64,000 bases of DNA from Paenacidovorax caeni (GCF_001298675.1 NZ_CYIG01000019.1:1-64000); one strand, 5' to 3'. Positions 46,437 through 57,090 are shown, counted from the first letter of the stretch. Made by a program: numbers and translations. The notes: a model not told the origin generated them from the sequence alone.

Positions 46437-47489
46437 TCAGCGCACATTGGGCAGTGCGCTGCGCATGGCATGCACCGCCCCTGCGCCCACCGCTGCGCCA
46501 AAGCGCTTGGCCAGGCGCTCGGCCACGTTGTCGCGGCGCGTGTAGTCGATCACATCTTCGGCCTTGACGACCTCGCGTGCCACGTAGTCAAGATTGCCAA
46601 AGCGGTCAGCCAAGCCCATCTCCACCGCCTGCTGGCCGGTCCAGAACAGGCCACTGAACGTCTCGGGCGTGACCTTGAGTCGCTCGCCGCGCCCCTTCTT
46701 CACCACCTCGATGAACTGTTGGTGGATCTGGTCGAGCATCTGCAACGCGAACTGGCGTTGCTTCTCGCTCTGCGGGCTGAACGGATCAAGGAAGCCCTTG
46801 TTCTCACCCGCTGTCAGCAGGCGCCGCTCGACGCCCAGCTTTTCCATGGTGCCGGTGAAGCCAAAACCGTCCATCAGCACGCCAATGCTGCCAACGATGC
46901 TGGCCTTGTCGACGAAGATATCGTCGGCCGCCGCCGCGATGTAGTACGCCGCAGAGGCGCAGGTTTCCTCGACCACCGCGTACACCGGCTTGTCGTACTT
47001 GGCGCGCAGGCGCACGATTTCATCGTTGATGATGCCAGCCTGCACCGGGCTGCCGCCAGGTGAGTTGATGAGCAGCACCACGGCCTGTGAGCCTTCATCC
47101 TCAAACGCGCTGCGCATGGCAGCCACCACCAGTTCGGCACTGGCCTCGGCACCGCCGGCAATTTCGCCCTTGATATCCACCACGGCCGTATGCGGCGCAC
47201 TCTTGCTGGGCGTGCCGCCTTCGTACACGAAGAGGGCCCAGGCCACGGCACCCAGGAACGCCAGCCAGGCAAAGCGCCAAAAGATGCGCCAACGGCGCGC
47301 GGCACGTTGCTCGTTGACCGTGGCAAACACCAGCTTTTCCAGCACCTCGCGCTCCCAGCCAGGTGGCGTCTGGGAAGCCGCCGGTTTGCCTGCGGCGGGA
47401 CGGGCCGTAGCAGCAGCCGCCCACAAATCAGGGGCAGCGGGGGCATGGCCCCCGGTATCCGTGGATCCGGGGCGTTGGGGGTCGGTCAT
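46437..47489 (-). CDS. S49 family peptidase (SppA-like)
   Basis: Membrane-anchored signal-peptide peptidase-type serine protease. The 350-residue protein has a cytoplasmic N-terminus, one transmembrane helix (about 66-85) and a single S49 domain with LLINSPGGSPVQAG, CASAAYYIAAA and KASIVGSIGVLMDG, the last holding the catalytic serine. It is of the short single-domain type. It probably degrades leftover signal peptides or membrane proteins. Four bases separate it from the Rieske gene upstream. Confidence 0.9.
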   Translation of the reverse strand: MTDPQRPGSTDTGGHAPAAPDLWAAAATARPAAGKPAASQTPPGWEREVLEKLVFATVNEQRAARRWRIFWRFAWLAFLGAVAWALFVYEGGTPSKSAPHTAVVDIKGEIAGGAEASAELVVAAMRSAFEDEGSQAVVLLINSPGGSPVQAGIINDEIVRLRAKYDKPVYAVVEETCASAAYYIAAAADDIFVDKASIVGSIGVLMDGFGFTGTMEKLGVERRLLTAGENKGFLDPFSPQSEKQRQFALQMLDQIHQQFIEVVKKGRGERLKVTPETFSGLFWTGQQAVEMGLADRFGNLDYVAREVVKAEDVIDYTRRDNVAERLAKRFGAAVGAGAVHAMRSALPNVR

Positions 47490-47492
47490 GGT

Positions 47493-47873
47493 TCAAAACT
47501 CTACAGGTTGCATGTGGGGGGCAGTATGCCAGCGCACCCGGCCCTCGACTTCGGACACAGCGATCTTCACCAGGCTGGCGCCACGGCACGGCCCCTCAAT
47601 GCAGCGCCCGGTACCTGGCTCGTAGACCGCGCCGTGGGTGGCGCAGAGCAGCCAGCGACCGCTGTCATCGAAGAAGCGACCTTCCTGGTAATCCATCTCC
47701 ATCGGCACATGGGCACAGCGGTTGAGATAGGCCTGCGGCTGGCCCTGAAAACGCACAGCAAAGGCCCTGCAGCGCTGGCCGGCGTAGACCACGTCAAAGC
47801 CCACCGCCAGCCCACCTTCCTGCAGTTCCGTGCTGACGCACAACGCAATGACTTCTTCTTCAAACGCTGTCAT
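47493..47873 (-). CDS. Rieske [2Fe-2S] protein
   Basis: A 126-residue stand-alone Rieske protein. The cluster ligands are C53-A-H55 and C77-A-T-H80, the standard CxH...CxxH spacing for this fold. It resembles small ferredoxin-like Rieske subunits, but no oxygenase or reductase gene is adjacent, so its partner is unknown. The start at 47873 gives an MTAFEEE beginning; further upstream codons are possible but less likely. It lies between a HAD phosphatase and the S49 peptidase in one close-packed minus-strand operon. Confidence 0.88.
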   Translation of the reverse strand: MTAFEEEVIALCVSTELQEGGLAVGFDVVYAGQRCRAFAVRFQGQPQAYLNRCAHVPMEMDYQEGRFFDDSGRWLLCATHGAVYEPGTGRCIEGPCRGASLVKIAVSEVEGRVRWHTAPHMQPVEF

Positions 47874-47883
47874 GGCCACATCC

Positions 47884-48552
47884 TCATGCGTTGCTTTCAA
47901 GCCACGCATGCAAGTCCGCGACGGAATCCGCAACGAACAGTGGCGCATAGCGGGCGAACTCATCGGTCGGGTGCGCACCGTAGCCCACGCCCACGCTGGC
48001 ACAGCCAGCGGCCTGCGCCATCTGCAAATCGTGGGTGGTGTCGCCGATCATCAGCACGCGCTCCGGCGCCACGTCGAATTCGGCCATCAGCTCGTGCAGC
48101 ATCAGGGGGTGGGGCTTGCCCGCCGTCTCGTCGGCGGTGCGCGAGCCGTCGAACATGCCGCGCAGCTGGGCTGTGTGCAGCGCCTCATTCAGCCCACGCC
48201 GACTCTTGCCCGTGGCCACCGTCAACAGGTGCCCTCGGTCACGCAGCGCACCAAGCAACGGCATGACGCCGGCAAACAGGCTCAGATCGTTCTGGTGCTG
48301 CAGGTAATGGTAGCGGTAGCGGTTGCCCAGCTCGGCATAGCGCTCACGCGGCACGTCGGGGGCCGCATGGGCCAGTGCCTGCATCAGCCCCATGCCGATG
48401 ACATAGGAGGCGGCCTCGTCGCTGGGCATGGCACCTCCCACATCGCACACTGCGGCCTGGATGCAGCGCACGATGATGGCCGTGGAGTCGCACAGCGTGC
48501 CATCCCAGTCGAATGCGATCAAGTCAAAGCGGCGTGGTCGGTCGGTGGGCAT
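47884..48552 (-). CDS. HAD-family phosphatase (phosphoglycolate phosphatase-like)
   Basis: A 222-residue hydrolase with motif I FDWDGTLCDS (nucleophile D15, acid/base D17), a helical cap, ATGKSRRGL as motif II and GDTTHDLQMAQAAG as motif IV. It is Gph-like in length and cap type, though substrate prediction in this family is unreliable. It overlaps the rluC 3' end by 34 bases, so it is likely translated from the same mRNA. Confidence 0.9.
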   Translation of the reverse strand: MPTDRPRRFDLIAFDWDGTLCDSTAIIVRCIQAAVCDVGGAMPSDEAASYVIGMGLMQALAHAAPDVPRERYAELGNRYRYHYLQHQNDLSLFAGVMPLLGALRDRGHLLTVATGKSRRGLNEALHTAQLRGMFDGSRTADETAGKPHPLMLHELMAEFDVAPERVLMIGDTTHDLQMAQAAGCASVGVGYGAHPTDEFARYAPLFVADSVADLHAWLESNA

Positions 48553-49556
48553 GGTGAATTTCCAAAAGCGTTGGGGGCGATGAAATCTGCCAGCTCGGGC
48601 GGCAGCTCGGCGTGCAATGTCACGCGCTCGCCGCTGGCGGGGTGGTTGAACTGCAGGCGCCAGGCATGCAGAAACATGCGCTTGAGCCCTTGCCGTGGCA
48701 AGCGCTTGTTGAGGTCAAAGTCGCCGTACTTGTCGTCCCCCGCAATCGGGTGCCCCTGGCTTGCCAGATGCACGCGGATCTGGTGGGTCCGGCCGGTCTT
48801 GATCGTCACCTCAAGCAGCGTCATGGCCGGCAGGCCCTGCAAGGGCCGAGGCGCCAGGTGAGCACGCACTTTCACCAACGTGACCGAGCGCATGCCGTCC
48901 GGATCGTCGGGCGTCGTAACGCGCACGCGCCGTTCGCCGTCAGGGAGCAAGTACTTGTGCAAGGGCAAGTCGATCACCTTGTTGGCGGCCGGCCAGGTGC
49001 CCTGCACCAGCGCAAGGTAGGTCTTGCCTGTTGCGCGCTCGCGAAACTGGTCCTGCAACTGGTTCAGCGCTGAGCGCTTCTTGGCCACCAGCAAAATGCC
49101 CGAGGTCTCTCGGTCCAGCCGGTGCACAAGCTCCAAGAACTTCGCTTGCGGGCGTGCCTGGCGCAGTTGCTCGATCACACCAAAGCTGACGCCGCTGCCA
49201 CCATGCACGGCCACCCCTGAGGGCTTGTCGATGGCGATCAGATGCTCATCTTCCAGCAGCAGCGGGAACTCGCGCGCTGGCGCCGGATGCCCCGCCTTGA
49301 GTGCCACTTTCTCTGAGACGCGCACGGGCGGCAGGCGCACCTGATCGCCCTCGGCAACGCGCGTGTCGGCGCTGGCGCGGCCCTTGTTCACCCGCACCTC
49401 ACCGCTGCGGATGATGCGGTAAACATGTGTCTTGGGAACGCCCTTGAGCTGGCGCAACAGGAAGTTATCCAAGCGCTGGCCGCTCGACTCTGCGTCCACC
49501 GCGACAAGGCGGGCCGCCGGGGCTGGGCTTGGTTTGCCCTCTATAATGTGTTTCAC
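48519..49556 (-). CDS. rluC: 23S rRNA pseudouridine synthase RluC
   Basis: Isomerises uridines in 23S rRNA (955, 2504 and 2580 in E. coli). The 345-residue protein has an N-terminal S4 RNA-binding domain (about 25-85) and a RluA-family catalytic domain with Asp148 in VHRLDRETSG and TGRTHQIRVHLA. Its divergent partner is rne, the same pairing as in E. coli. It leads the rluC-HAD-Rieske-S49 operon. Confidence 0.94.
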   Translation of the reverse strand: MKHIIEGKPSPAPAARLVAVDAESSGQRLDNFLLRQLKGVPKTHVYRIIRSGEVRVNKGRASADTRVAEGDQVRLPPVRVSEKVALKAGHPAPAREFPLLLEDEHLIAIDKPSGVAVHGGSGVSFGVIEQLRQARPQAKFLELVHRLDRETSGILLVAKKRSALNQLQDQFRERATGKTYLALVQGTWPAANKVIDLPLHKYLLPDGERRVRVTTPDDPDGMRSVTLVKVRAHLAPRPLQGLPAMTLLEVTIKTGRTHQIRVHLASQGHPIAGDDKYGDFDLNKRLPRQGLKRMFLHAWRLQFNHPASGERVTLHAELPPELADFIAPNAFGNSPCPPTDHAALT

Positions 49557-50132
49557 CTGCGCACGTTGAATGTAAGTGGTTGATTTCTCTGGAGTTTAGT
49601 CCAGCGGACATTTTCCTGGGTTTCCCCCGGCGCAGGCAGGTCGATGCCAACGGGCTTCGTGCATGCACCGCGGCAGGCGTTTGAAGAGCCTGCGGCCCTT
49701 GCTGCGCGCCGCACGGCAGGCTGACGCATTGAAACACACGGAATACTGGCCTGCAGCATGTGCGCTGCTGGCGGATCAAAGCGAACATGTGGGTTGTCTG
49801 GGCATGGATGGAGTCAATCTGGCGGAGGCTTGCGCCCCCGGCGGTGGCCATTGGCATGCCGGGAAACGCCCATTTGCCTGCCCTGCGCGCCGAGCCCTGC
49901 GTGACAGCGCCGCGCGCCGCGCGCCTCGCCCCCATCCACGCGCCCCCGCCCCCCTGGCTCACATAGCGCCTGGCCTGCGGCCAGCGCTGGCGTTTGCGCG
50001 CGTTCCTTTGTTTCAAGGCATCAGCCTCGGCATCTCGGCTCTGTGCAAGAGCCTGTGAGAACGAGTGAACATGCCGGTGTCCCGTGTCCCCCTGGTACAC
50101 GGCACCCTTAAAACAAACAAAGGAATCGCATC
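49542..50132 (+). promoter_or_regulatory. rne promoter and long 5' leader
   Basis: A consensus -10 box, TATAAT (49542-49547), lies just inside the divergent rluC start, with no clear -35. If used, the rne leader would be close to 580 nt. Long autoregulatory leaders are known for rne in other bacteria. A hairpin (GGTGTCCCGTGT 50076-50087 with ACACGGCACC 50097-50106) lies just upstream of the ribosome-binding site AAAGGA (50119-50124). No convincing gene was seen in 49557-50132; small open frames there are unsupported. Confidence 0.55.
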
Positions 50133-53100
50133 ATGAAGCGGATGCTCATCAACGCCACGCAGCCCGAGGAACGGCGCCTGGCCATCGTGGACGGCCAAAA
50201 GCTGCTGGACTACGAAATCGAGATCGAAGGACGCGAACAACGCAAGGGCAACATCTACAAAGCCGTGGTCACACGCGTCGAGCCCTCGCTCGAGGCCTGC
50301 TTCGTCGATTACGGCGAGGACCGCCATGGCTTCCTGCCGTTCAAGGAAATCTCCAAGCAGTACTTCGCCGAGGGCGTCTCGCCCAGCCAGGCGCGCATCA
50401 ACGAGGTGATCCGCGAAGGCCAGGAACTGCTGGTGCAGGTCGAAAAGGAAGAGCGCGGCAACAAGGGCGCGGCCCTGACGACGTTCATCTCCCTGGCCGG
50501 CCGCTACGTGGTGCTGATGCCCAACAACCCGCGCGGCGGCGGCGTCTCGCGCCGCATCGAGGGCGAGGACCGCGCCGAGCTCAAGGAGGCGATGGACCAG
50601 CTCGAATACCCCAAGGGCATGAGCATCATCGCGCGCACCGCCGGCATCGGCCGCAGCGCACCCGAGTTGCAGTGGGATCTGAACTACCTGCTCAAGCTCT
50701 GGACAGCCATCGACGGTGCCGCCAAGGCGGGCAAAGGCGCCTTCCTGATCTACCAGGAGTCGAGCCTGGTGATCCGCGCCATCCGCGATTACTTCAACAG
50801 CGACATCGGCGACATCCTGATCGACACGGACGACATCTACGAACAGGCACAGCAGTTCATGTCGCACGTGATGCCCGAGCACGCGGCCCGCGTGAAGCGC
50901 TACCGCGACGACGCGCCGCTGTTCAGCCGCTTCCAGATCGAGCACCAGATTGAATCGGCCTACGCCCGCACCGTGACCCTGCCCTCGGGCGGCGCCATCG
51001 TGATCGACCACACCGAGGCGCTGGTCAGCGTGGACGTGAACTCGGCCCGCGCCATCAAGGGCGGCGACATCGAGGAAACCGCCACGCGCACCAACCTCGA
51101 GGCCGCCGACGAAGTGGCGCGCCAGATGCGCCTGCGCGACCTGGGCGGCCTGATCGTGATCGACTTCATCGACATGGAGGAGAGCAAGAACCGCCGCGAA
51201 GTGGAAAACCGCCTGCGCGACGCCCTGCGCCAAGACCGCGCGCGCGTACAGTTCGGCACCATCAGCAAGTTCGGCCTGATGGAAATGAGCCGCCAGCGCC
51301 TCAAGCCCGCCCTGTCGGAAGGTGCCCACATCAACTGCCCGCGCTGTGGCGGCTCCGGCCACATCCGCGACACCGAGTCCTCGGCGCTGCAGATCCTGCG
51401 CATCATCCAAGAGGAGTCGATGAAGGACAACACCGCCGCCGTGCACGTCCAAGTGCCGGTGGAAGTGGCGTCCTTCCTGCTGAACGAGAAGCGCACCGAG
51501 ATCGCCAAGATCGAACTCAAGCAACGCGTGTCCGTGCTCATGGTGCCCAATAAGTCGATGGAGACGCCGCACTACAAACTCGAGCGCCTCAAGCACGACG
51601 ACCCGCGACTGGACCACATCGAGGCAAGCTACAAGCTCGCCGAAGAGCAGGAAGAGCGCACCCAGGTCACGCGCCGCTCGCAAGAGCCGACCAACAAGCA
51701 GACGCCGGTCATCAAGGGTGTGCTGCCCGATGCCCCGGCCCCCGTGGCAGAGCCGCGCCCCGAAGGGGCACAGCGCCCACCGCGCAATGGCCAGCGCCCC
51801 GGCGCCACGCCCGCGGCGGCAGCCCCCAGCCCGGCACCGTCGCCTGCCCCGGCTCCGCAGGAGCAAGGCTTTTTCGCTTGGCTCAAGAGCCTGTTCGGCT
51901 TTGGCGCGGCCCCGGCGCCAGCGCCCGTGGCAGCCCCAGCTGCCGCCACGGACGCTGCAGCCGGTGCCCGCCGCGAAGGGCGTGGTGAAGGACGTGGCGA
52001 CGGACGCAACCGCCGCAATGGCGAACGCGGTGCAGCGCGCGGCGAAGCCCAGGGCAGTACGGCAGAGGCACGCAACGGCCGCCGCACAGAGCGCAGCGGC
52101 GAACCACGCCAAGGCGAGCGCAATGGCAACGCCCCGCGCGACCAGCGTGCGCGCCGTGATGCGGACGCACGCCCGGCCATCGATGCCGAAGGCACCACAC
52201 CGACCGCCGACGGTGCACCCCAGGAAGCCCGCAGCGAGCGTGCACCGCGCAATGGCGAGCGCCGCGAGCGCGGCGACGGCAATGGCCGCCGCGAACGCAC
52301 CGAGCGCGGCGAACGTGCGGAACGCCCGGAGCGCACCGAAGGCGGTCGCCGCGAGCGTGCCCCGCGTGGCGAAGGCACCTCCGCGCCCCTGCCGGTGGCC
52401 GACTTCGCCGACACCGCACCGCTGTCCTCCCTGCCCGACCTGGACTTGACGGGCAACGACACGGTTGCGCCGGAAGCCGCCGCGCCAGCCAGCGAAGAGC
52501 AGCGCCGCGAGCGCCGCTCGCGTGACCGCTATGGCCGCGACCGCCGCAACCGTGGTGAACAAGGCGAGCGCCCTGCCCGCGAGGAGGGCGCTGCGGAAGC
52601 GGCACCCACCCCCACCCCGGCGGAAGACGCCAGCACCGAAGAAGCACCGCGCCGCAGCTACTTCACCGCCGCGCCGGTCGCGCCGGTCGCCCCGGCCAGC
52701 GCCCCCGAAGCAGCCACGCCGGTCGAAGCCCCTGCCCCAGAGGCTGCGGTGACCGCCACCGCAGCCCCAGTGGCAGCCACGCCAGTCGCTGAGGAGGCCA
52801 GTGCCCCCGTGCCAGCCACAGCCGCCGAGGCAGCGCCTGCCGTGGTGGCCGCAGCGCCCGTAGCGCCAGCTGCGGAGGCGACAGTCGCCGCACCAGCACC
52901 CGCGACACCTGTTGCACCTGTGGCACCCGTGGTCTCCGCAGCAGGCATGCCCAAGGTGCAATCCTTCACGCTGCCCGTCAGCGAGCTGGCGCAGATCGCC
53001 GCGGCATCCGGCCTGCAGTGGGTGAATTCGGACGCCGACAAGGTGGCCGCCGTGCAAGCCGCGATTGCTGCCGAGCCCCGTCCCGCCCATGTGCCACGTG

Positions 53101-53207
53101 AGCGGCCGCCGGTGGTCGTGCCCGACGAAGGCCCGCTGGTCCTGGTGGAAACGCGCCGCGACCTGAGCGACCTGCAGCTGCCTTTCGAGCAGACGCAGCG
53201 CAGCTGA
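50133..53207 (+). CDS. rne: Ribonuclease E
   Basis: Main endoribonuclease for mRNA decay and rRNA/tRNA processing and scaffold of the degradosome. The 1024-residue protein has an S1 domain (about 36-120), the RNase H-like and DNase I-like catalytic core (to about 400) with [16 protein letters not shown] and [11 protein letters not shown], and the Zn-link C402-P-R-C405. From about 515 on, the protein is low-complexity: Arg/Glu-rich tracts ([19 protein letters not shown]) and long Ala/Pro/Val runs, ending in a short conserved [15 protein letters not shown] segment. The C-terminal half is expected to be unstructured and to bind RNA and partner proteins. Confidence 0.96.
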   Translation: MKRMLINATQPEERRLAIVDGQKLLDYEIEIEGREQRKGNIYKAVVTRVEPSLEACFVDYGEDRHGFLPFKEISKQYFAEGVSPSQARINEVIREGQELLVQVEKEERGNKGAALTTFISLAGRYVVLMPNNPRGGGVSRRIEGEDRAELKEAMDQLEYPKGMSIIARTAGIGRSAPELQWDLNYLLKLWTAIDGAAKAGKGAFLIYQESSLVIRAIRDYFNSDIGDILIDTDDIYEQAQQFMSHVMPEHAARVKRYRDDAPLFSRFQIEHQIESAYARTVTLPSGGAIVIDHTEALVSVDVNSARAIKGGDIEETATRTNLEAADEVARQMRLRDLGGLIVIDFIDMEESKNRREVENRLRDALRQDRARVQFGTISKFGLMEMSRQRLKPALSEGAHINCPRCGGSGHIRDTESSALQILRIIQEESMKDNTAAVHVQVPVEVASFLLNEKRTEIAKIELKQRVSVLMVPNKSMETPHYKLERLKHDDPRLDHIEASYKLAEEQEERTQVTRRSQEPTNKQTPVIKGVLPDAPAPVAEPRPEGAQRPPRNGQRPGATPAAAAPSPAPSPAPAPQEQGFFAWLKSLFGFGAAPAPAPVAAPAAATDAAAGARREGRGEGRGDGRNRRNGERGAARGEAQGSTAEARNGRRTERSGEPRQGERNGNAPRDQRARRDADARPAIDAEGTTPTADGAPQEARSERAPRNGERRERGDGNGRRERTERGERAERPERTEGGRRERAPRGEGTSAPLPVADFADTAPLSSLPDLDLTGNDTVAPEAAAPASEEQRRERRSRDRYGRDRRNRGEQGERPAREEGAAEAAPTPTPAEDASTEEAPRRSYFTAAPVAPVAPASAPEAATPVEAPAPEAAVTATAAPVAATPVAEEASAPVPATAAEAAPAVVAAAPVAPAAEATVAAPAPATPVAPVAPVVSAAGMPKVQSFTLPVSELAQIAAASGLQWVNSDADKVAAVQAAIAAEPRPAHVPRERPPVVVPDEGPLVLVETRRDLSDLQLPFEQTQRS

Positions 53208-53217
53208 TGCAGCAGTA

Positions 53218-53240
53218 CCCCGGGGCCGCGCCCCGGGGTT
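53218..53240 (+). terminator. Hairpin terminator after rne
   Basis: CCCCGGGGC (53218-53226), loop CGC, GCCCCGGGG (53230-53238), ten bases beyond the rne stop codon. The following T run is short (TTGATATTC), so termination may be partial. Confidence 0.65.
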
Positions 53241-53254
53241 GATATTCAAAAACC

Positions 53255-53310
53255 ATAGCTGCCAGCGCTTTCCCAGCAAAGCCTACAGCCCAATTTGGCT
53301 AGAAACTCAG
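53255..53310 (+). repeat. Intergenic repeat, copy 12
   Basis: ATAGCTGCCAGCGCTTTCCC then AGCAAAGCCTACAGCCCAATTTGGC. It lies between the rne terminator and yaaA. Confidence 0.8.
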
Positions 53311-53323
53311 GAGTCCAAGCCCC

Positions 53324-54103
53324 ATGCTGTTTCTGCTCTCCCCCGCCAAATCGCTGGACTACGACAGCCCGCTTCCTGCCGGGCTGCCGCACTCCCAGCC
53401 CCAGTTCATTCCAGACGCAGCCCGCCTGATCGACGTGCTGCGCACCCGCTCGCCCCAGGACATTGCCTCGCTCATGTCCATCAGCGACGCACTGGCAGCG
53501 CTCAACGTGGCGCGCTACGGCGCATGGTCGCCCCGCTTCACGCAGGAGAACGCACGCCAGGCCGTGATGGCCTTCAATGGCGACGTATACGAGGGCCTGC
53601 AGGCCGCCACGCTCTCACTGCCCGACCTGGACTGGGCGCAGCAGCACCTTGCCATCCTCAGCGGGCTCTACGGCGTGCTGCGCCCGCTCGACCTGATGCA
53701 GCCCTACCGCCTGGAAATGGGCACGCGCCTGGCCACGGATGCCGGCGTCAACCTTTACCAGTTCTGGGGCACGCGCATCGCCGAGCACCTGAACCGCCAG
53801 TTGGCGGACGATACCGACCCGGTGGTGGTGAACCTGGCGTCGCAGGAGTATTTCAAGGCCGTGGACCGCAAGGCGCTCAGCGCCCGCGTGGTCGAGTGCG
53901 TGTTCGAGGACGGCAAGGGCGGCGCGTACAAGATCATCAGCTTCTACGCCAAGCGCGCGCGCGGCCTGATGGCACGCTGGGCCATCCAGCAGCGCGCCAG
54001 CACACCACGCCAGCTCGAAGGCTTCGACTTGGAGGGCTACGCCTTCCACCCCGCTGCCTCCTCCCCCGAGCGCCTGGTGTTCCGCCGCGCGGCACAGCCA
54101 TGA
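53324..54103 (+). CDS. yaaA: Peroxide stress protein YaaA
   Basis: A 259-residue member of the YaaA/DUF328 family, which lowers free iron and limits DNA damage under peroxide stress in E. coli. It starts [18 protein letters not shown] and contains [23 protein letters not shown], the most conserved family segment, and [13 protein letters not shown] near the C-terminus. Its stop overlaps the start of the dioxygenase gene (ATGA at 54100). Confidence 0.95.
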   Translation: MLFLLSPAKSLDYDSPLPAGLPHSQPQFIPDAARLIDVLRTRSPQDIASLMSISDALAALNVARYGAWSPRFTQENARQAVMAFNGDVYEGLQAATLSLPDLDWAQQHLAILSGLYGVLRPLDLMQPYRLEMGTRLATDAGVNLYQFWGTRIAEHLNRQLADDTDPVVVNLASQEYFKAVDRKALSARVVECVFEDGKGGAYKIISFYAKRARGLMARWAIQQRASTPRQLEGFDLEGYAFHPAASSPERLVFRRAAQP

Positions 54104-54951
54104 GCGCCCGCCAGCCCATTACGCCCGCGCTGCGCGCATGGATCGCCGAGCGGGCGGCCGAGGGGCTGGATTTACCCGCCCTGGTCGATGCCATGTGCCA
54201 GGCCGGCTGGGACGCCCAAGTGGCCCGCCAGGCCGCCGAGGAAACCTTGCCCTCGGACACTGCCGCAGCCGCCTCGCCAGAGGCCACACTTGCCACGAAC
54301 CTGCCCGAGCCTGCGCTGCAAGGCGCCCCCACGCGCATCGATGTTGGCGACCGCACGGTGGACGTGCTCATGGCCCTGGCACACCCGCGCGTCGTGCTGC
54401 TGGGCAACCTGCTCTCGCCCGAGGAATGCACGGCGCTGATCGATGCTGCGCGCCCGCGCATGGCGCGCTCGCTCACCGTGGCCACAGCCACTGGCGGTGA
54501 AGAAGTCAACGCCGACCGCACCAGCGAGGGCATGTTTTTCCAGCGCGGTGAAACGGCGCTGGTGCAGCGCATCGAGGCACGCATTGCCCGGCTGGTGAAC
54601 TGGCCCGTGGAGCACGGCGAGGGCCTACAAGTGCTGCGCTACGGCCCGGGTGCCGAATACAAGCCGCACTACGACTATTTCGACCCCGCCCAGCGCGGCA
54701 CCCCCACCCTGGTGCGCCGGGGAGGCCAGCGTGTGGCCACTCTGGTGCTGTACCTGAACGCGCCCGCCCAGGGCGGCGCCACCACCTTCCCCGACGTAGG
54801 CCTGGAGGTGACGCCGCATCCGGGCCACGCGGTGTTCTTCAGCTACGCGCGCCCCGATCCGGACACCCGGACCCTGCACGCTGGCGCCCCTGTGCACGCG
54901 GGTGAAAAATGGATCGCCACAAAATGGCTGCGCGAGCGCGAGTTCCACTGA
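54100..54951 (+). CDS. 2OG-Fe(II) oxygenase, prolyl 4-hydroxylase-like
   Basis: A 283-residue dioxygenase. The iron ligands are H190-x-D192 in YKPHYDYF and H260 in [15 protein letters not shown], with K270 at the usual 2-oxoglutarate position; the double-stranded beta-helix core is complete. The N-terminal 75 residues form a helical domain of the type found in bacterial P4H proteins. The substrate could be a protein proline, but no target is evident. It is coupled to yaaA, an iron-related stress gene, which hints at a link with iron or oxygen state (inference). Confidence 0.9.
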   Translation: MSARQPITPALRAWIAERAAEGLDLPALVDAMCQAGWDAQVARQAAEETLPSDTAAAASPEATLATNLPEPALQGAPTRIDVGDRTVDVLMALAHPRVVLLGNLLSPEECTALIDAARPRMARSLTVATATGGEEVNADRTSEGMFFQRGETALVQRIEARIARLVNWPVEHGEGLQVLRYGPGAEYKPHYDYFDPAQRGTPTLVRRGGQRVATLVLYLNAPAQGGATTFPDVGLEVTPHPGHAVFFSYARPDPDTRTLHAGAPVHAGEKWIATKWLREREFH

Positions 54952-54988
54952 CCACCCCTGCGTGGCAGGCCCTGGCACGGCGTCACGC

Positions 54989-57013
54989 ATGACGCCCCCT
55001 GCACAAAGCGAGCCCCCCATGGCACCACCCACCACCCCTGTGCGTGAGTTCACCGTACGCGGTGTCTTCCTTGGCGCACTTATCACGCTGGCCTTCACGG
55101 CGGCGAATGTCTACCTCGGCCTCAAAGTCGGGCTGACTTTCGCCTCGGCCATTCCCGCCGCCGTGATTTCGATGGCGCTGCTGTACCGCCTGCGCGACTC
55201 CAACATCCTGGAGAACAACCTGGTGCAGACCCAGGCGTCGGCGGCTGGCACGCTGTCATCGGTGATTTTCGTGCTGCCGGCACTGCTCATGCTCGGCCTG
55301 TGGAACGGCTTTCCCTTCTGGCAAACGGCACTGGTCTGCGCCGCCGGCGGCACCCTGGGTGTGCTCTACACCGTGCCGCTGCGGCGCGTGATGGTGGTTC
55401 AGTCCGGCCTGCCCTACCCCGAGGGCGTGGCCGCCGCCGAAGTGCTGCGCGTGGGCGAGGCCCAGCGCCATAAGGCCGAGGGCAAGGGGCAGAGCGCGGG
55501 CCTGCGCCAGTTGGGCTGGGGCACCGGGCTGGCCGCGCTGTTCGGTTTCCTGAGCGGCGGCCTGCGCCTGCTGGGCGATGCGGTCAACCTGTGGATTCCC
55601 GCGGGGGGCGTGGTGTTCCGGGTGGCCGCTGGCTTTTCGCCCGCGTTGCTGGCCGCCGGCTACCTGATGGGCGCCGCCGCCGGCGTGGCAGTGTTGTTGG
55701 GGCTGGTGCTGTGCTGGGGCGTTGCCGTGCCCTGGCTCACCGCCCTGGCCCCTGCGGAGCACGGGCAGACCCTGCCTGCGCTGGCCAACCAGCTGTGGGC
55801 GGGCAAGGTGCGCTTTCTTGGTGCGGGGGTGATTGGCATTTCGGCCCTGTGGACCGTGGCCACGCTGATTCGCCCCATCCTGCAAGCGGTTCGCCAGCAG
55901 GGCGCACGGCCCCAAGCCGGCAGTACAGCAGTGCCCGCGACCGACCAGGACATGCCCCGGCACTGGATGCTGGCCATCGGCGCGGCCGCGCTGGCGGTGC
56001 TGTTCCTGGTCACCCAAGGCTTCATCGCCCAGTACCTGCCGGACATGCCACCCGCCACGCGCTACGCCCTCACGGCCCTGTGCGTGCTGTTCGCGGCGGT
56101 GTTCGGCTTTCTGGTGGCGGCGGCCTGCGGCTACATGGCCGGGCTGGTGGGTTCGTCGGCCAGCCCGATCTCGGGCATCGGCATCATCGCCACCATCCTG
56201 ATGGGCCTGGCGCTGCTGACGCTGCACACGCTGGTGCCGGCGTTCGCGGCCAGCGTCTCGGGCCCGTTGGGCGTGGCGCTGGTGCTGTTCATGGTGTCGG
56301 TGATCCTGGCCATGGCGGCCATCTCCAACGACAACCTGCAGGACCTCAAGACCGGCTACCTGGTAGGCGCCACCCCTTGGCGCCAGCAGGTGGTGCTCAT
56401 CATCGGTTGCCTGGTGGGGGCCGTGGTGATTCCGCCAGTGCTCGACCTGCTTTACAACGCCTATGGGTTTGCTGGCGCCCTGCCGCGCCCGGGCATGGAC
56501 CCGGCACAGGCCCTGGCCGCCCCGCAGGCCACGCTGATGCAGCAGATCGCCAGCGGCATCTTCAGCGGCGCGCTGGAGTGGACGATGCTGGGGCTGGGCG
56601 TGCTGCTGGGCGTTGGCGTCATCGTGGCCGACGTGGCCTTGCGCCGTGCCGGGCGCGGTGCGCTGCCGCCGCTGGCGGTGGGCCTGGGCATCTACCTGCC
56701 GCCCACCATCGGTCTGACGCTGGCCGTGGGCGCCGCGCTGGGCTGGAGCCTGCAGCGCGGCCTGCGCAGCGCCAAAGCGCGCCTGGGGCAGGACTGGGCC
56801 GCCGCCGCGGAGGAGCGCGGACTGCTGCTGGCCTCGGGCCTGATCGTGGGAGAGAGCCTCATGGGCCTGCTGCTGGCGGCCTTGATCGGCTTCAGCGGCC
56901 ACGATGCGCCCCTGGCCCTGGTGGGCGAAGGGTTTGCCCCTGCCATGTGGCTGGGGCTGCTGTATTTTGGCGGCCTTTGTGTCTTTTTCTACCGCAGCGT
57001 ACTGCGTCGCTGA
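54989..57013 (+). CDS. OPT family oligopeptide transporter
   Basis: A 674-residue inner-membrane transporter of the OPT superfamily (bacterial type). It has about 14-16 transmembrane segments; the N-terminal ALITLAFTAANVYLGLKVGLTF is the family's strongest signature, and ISNDNLQDLKTGYLVGATPW and YLPPTIGLTLAVGA follow the pattern of the C-terminal half. It is likely to import oligopeptides or metal chelates by proton symport. The ATG at 54989 was chosen; the ATG at 55019 is equally plausible. Confidence 0.9.
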   Translation: MTPPAQSEPPMAPPTTPVREFTVRGVFLGALITLAFTAANVYLGLKVGLTFASAIPAAVISMALLYRLRDSNILENNLVQTQASAAGTLSSVIFVLPALLMLGLWNGFPFWQTALVCAAGGTLGVLYTVPLRRVMVVQSGLPYPEGVAAAEVLRVGEAQRHKAEGKGQSAGLRQLGWGTGLAALFGFLSGGLRLLGDAVNLWIPAGGVVFRVAAGFSPALLAAGYLMGAAAGVAVLLGLVLCWGVAVPWLTALAPAEHGQTLPALANQLWAGKVRFLGAGVIGISALWTVATLIRPILQAVRQQGARPQAGSTAVPATDQDMPRHWMLAIGAAALAVLFLVTQGFIAQYLPDMPPATRYALTALCVLFAAVFGFLVAAACGYMAGLVGSSASPISGIGIIATILMGLALLTLHTLVPAFAASVSGPLGVALVLFMVSVILAMAAISNDNLQDLKTGYLVGATPWRQQVVLIIGCLVGAVVIPPVLDLLYNAYGFAGALPRPGMDPAQALAAPQATLMQQIASGIFSGALEWTMLGLGVLLGVGVIVADVALRRAGRGALPPLAVGLGIYLPPTIGLTLAVGAALGWSLQRGLRSAKARLGQDWAAAAEERGLLLASGLIVGESLMGLLLAALIGFSGHDAPLALVGEGFAPAMWLGLLYFGGLCVFFYRSVLRR

Positions 57014-57020
57014 GGCCCTG

Positions 57021-57090
57021 AAATTTCAAACAAAAAGTGGCTCTAGCGCTTTCCCATCAAGCGCAAGCAGCTATATTTTTAGTAGCACAT
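57021..57090 (-). repeat. Intergenic repeat, copy 13 (long form)
   Basis: Minus strand: GCTACTAAAAATATAGCTGC then TTGCGCTTGATGGGAAAGCGCTAGAGCC and an A/T-rich tail. It fills almost the whole gap between the OPT transporter gene and queF and places its TAGTAGCA end at the queF start. Confidence 0.75.

Noticed and set aside
51700-52960. Repeat array in the rne C-terminal half as a genetic element
   Set aside because: The Ala/Pro and Arg/Glu runs are the ordinary low-complexity tail of RNase E, not DNA repeats of a mobile kind.
50013-53279. A 1088-codon open frame antisense to rne
   Set aside because: It is a shadow of the Ala/Arg-rich, high-G+C rne gene; its composition is Gly/Ala/His-biased with no recognisable domain, and the sense frame is clearly RNase E.
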